A program made the translations under genes and the position numbers. Below the pieces are notes generated by a model, which saw only the letters and a list, made by a program, of their open reading frames with translations, did no database searches and was not told where the DNA came from. 64,000 nucleotides of DNA from Asterochloris sp. CNOR1 (taxonomy: Eukaryota; Chlorophyta; Trebouxiophyceae; Trebouxiales; Trebouxiaceae). Positions 63,884 through 64,000 of this stretch are shown piece by piece. Position 1 is the first letter of the stretch. Every line of letters begins with the position of its first letter. The stretch covers positions 1,736,001 through 1,800,000 of the forward strand of contig OZ017763.1 of NCBI GenBank assembly GCA_963969365.1, given 5' to 3'.

Positions 63884-64000
63884 GTGAGTCCCGGGGCACA
63901 ATCTTTGAGGAGCATATGTGCAGAGCAAAGGTGTCACTGCAAGGCATGTGCGCAGCTTGTGAGTCAAAACTTGAAAGGTGTTGCGTGCGTGCAAAGGATG

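Overview
This is nuclear DNA from a eukaryote, most likely a chlorophyte green alga (perhaps Chlamydomonadales-like). Every recognisable gene is cut into many short exons by introns of roughly 100-1000 bp, the sequence is GC-rich, and candidate TGTAA polyadenylation signals follow two genes. The gene set includes a DCD-domain protein, a domain known from green plants, and an SnRK2-like kinase. The species cannot be named from the sequence.

Layout. (1) 128-5363, plus: 3' part of a PRP2/DHX16 spliceosomal DEAH helicase, cut by the window start. (2) 13366-5728, minus: a PhoD-like metallophosphatase-family protein whose three metal-binding motifs all carry substitutions at key positions. (3) 17247-14004, minus: DCD plus kelch protein. 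(4) 17780-24422 or slightly beyond, plus: SnRK2-like protein kinase with a possible N-myristoylation signal, divergent from gene 3 across 532 bp. (5) about 42106-25433, minus: a very long coiled-coil protein of unknown family. (6) 43108-42833, minus: small KCTD-type BTB/T1 protein. (7) 43748-48874, plus: RAD51 paralogue XRCC2. (8) 49502-59161, plus: PTB/hnRNP-I-like protein with three RRMs and a very long Gln/Gly/Pro-rich tail ending in an RG-rich segment. (9) 60341 to beyond 63883, plus: FAD-dependent oxidoreductase of the DAO family, cut by the window end. Exon chains for genes 1, 4, 7, 8 and 9 were assembled by hand and keep phase across nearly every junction.

The genes form no operon or obvious pathway. 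Splicing (PRP2, PTB), DNA repair (XRCC2), signalling (SnRK2-like, DCD-kelch) and metabolism (oxidoreductase) sit side by side, as is normal in a eukaryotic genome.

The main unusual signal is structural. Many introns contain one to several decayed tandem copies of the neighbouring exon edge, often with its splice site (called exon shadows here). They occur in all eight multi-exon genes on both strands, with periods of about 40-212 bp. One copy in the helicase gene creates an alternative donor exactly 54 bp downstream and in frame. At least three introns appear to use GC instead of GT donors. I found no tRNA, rRNA, CRISPR array or recognisable transposon.
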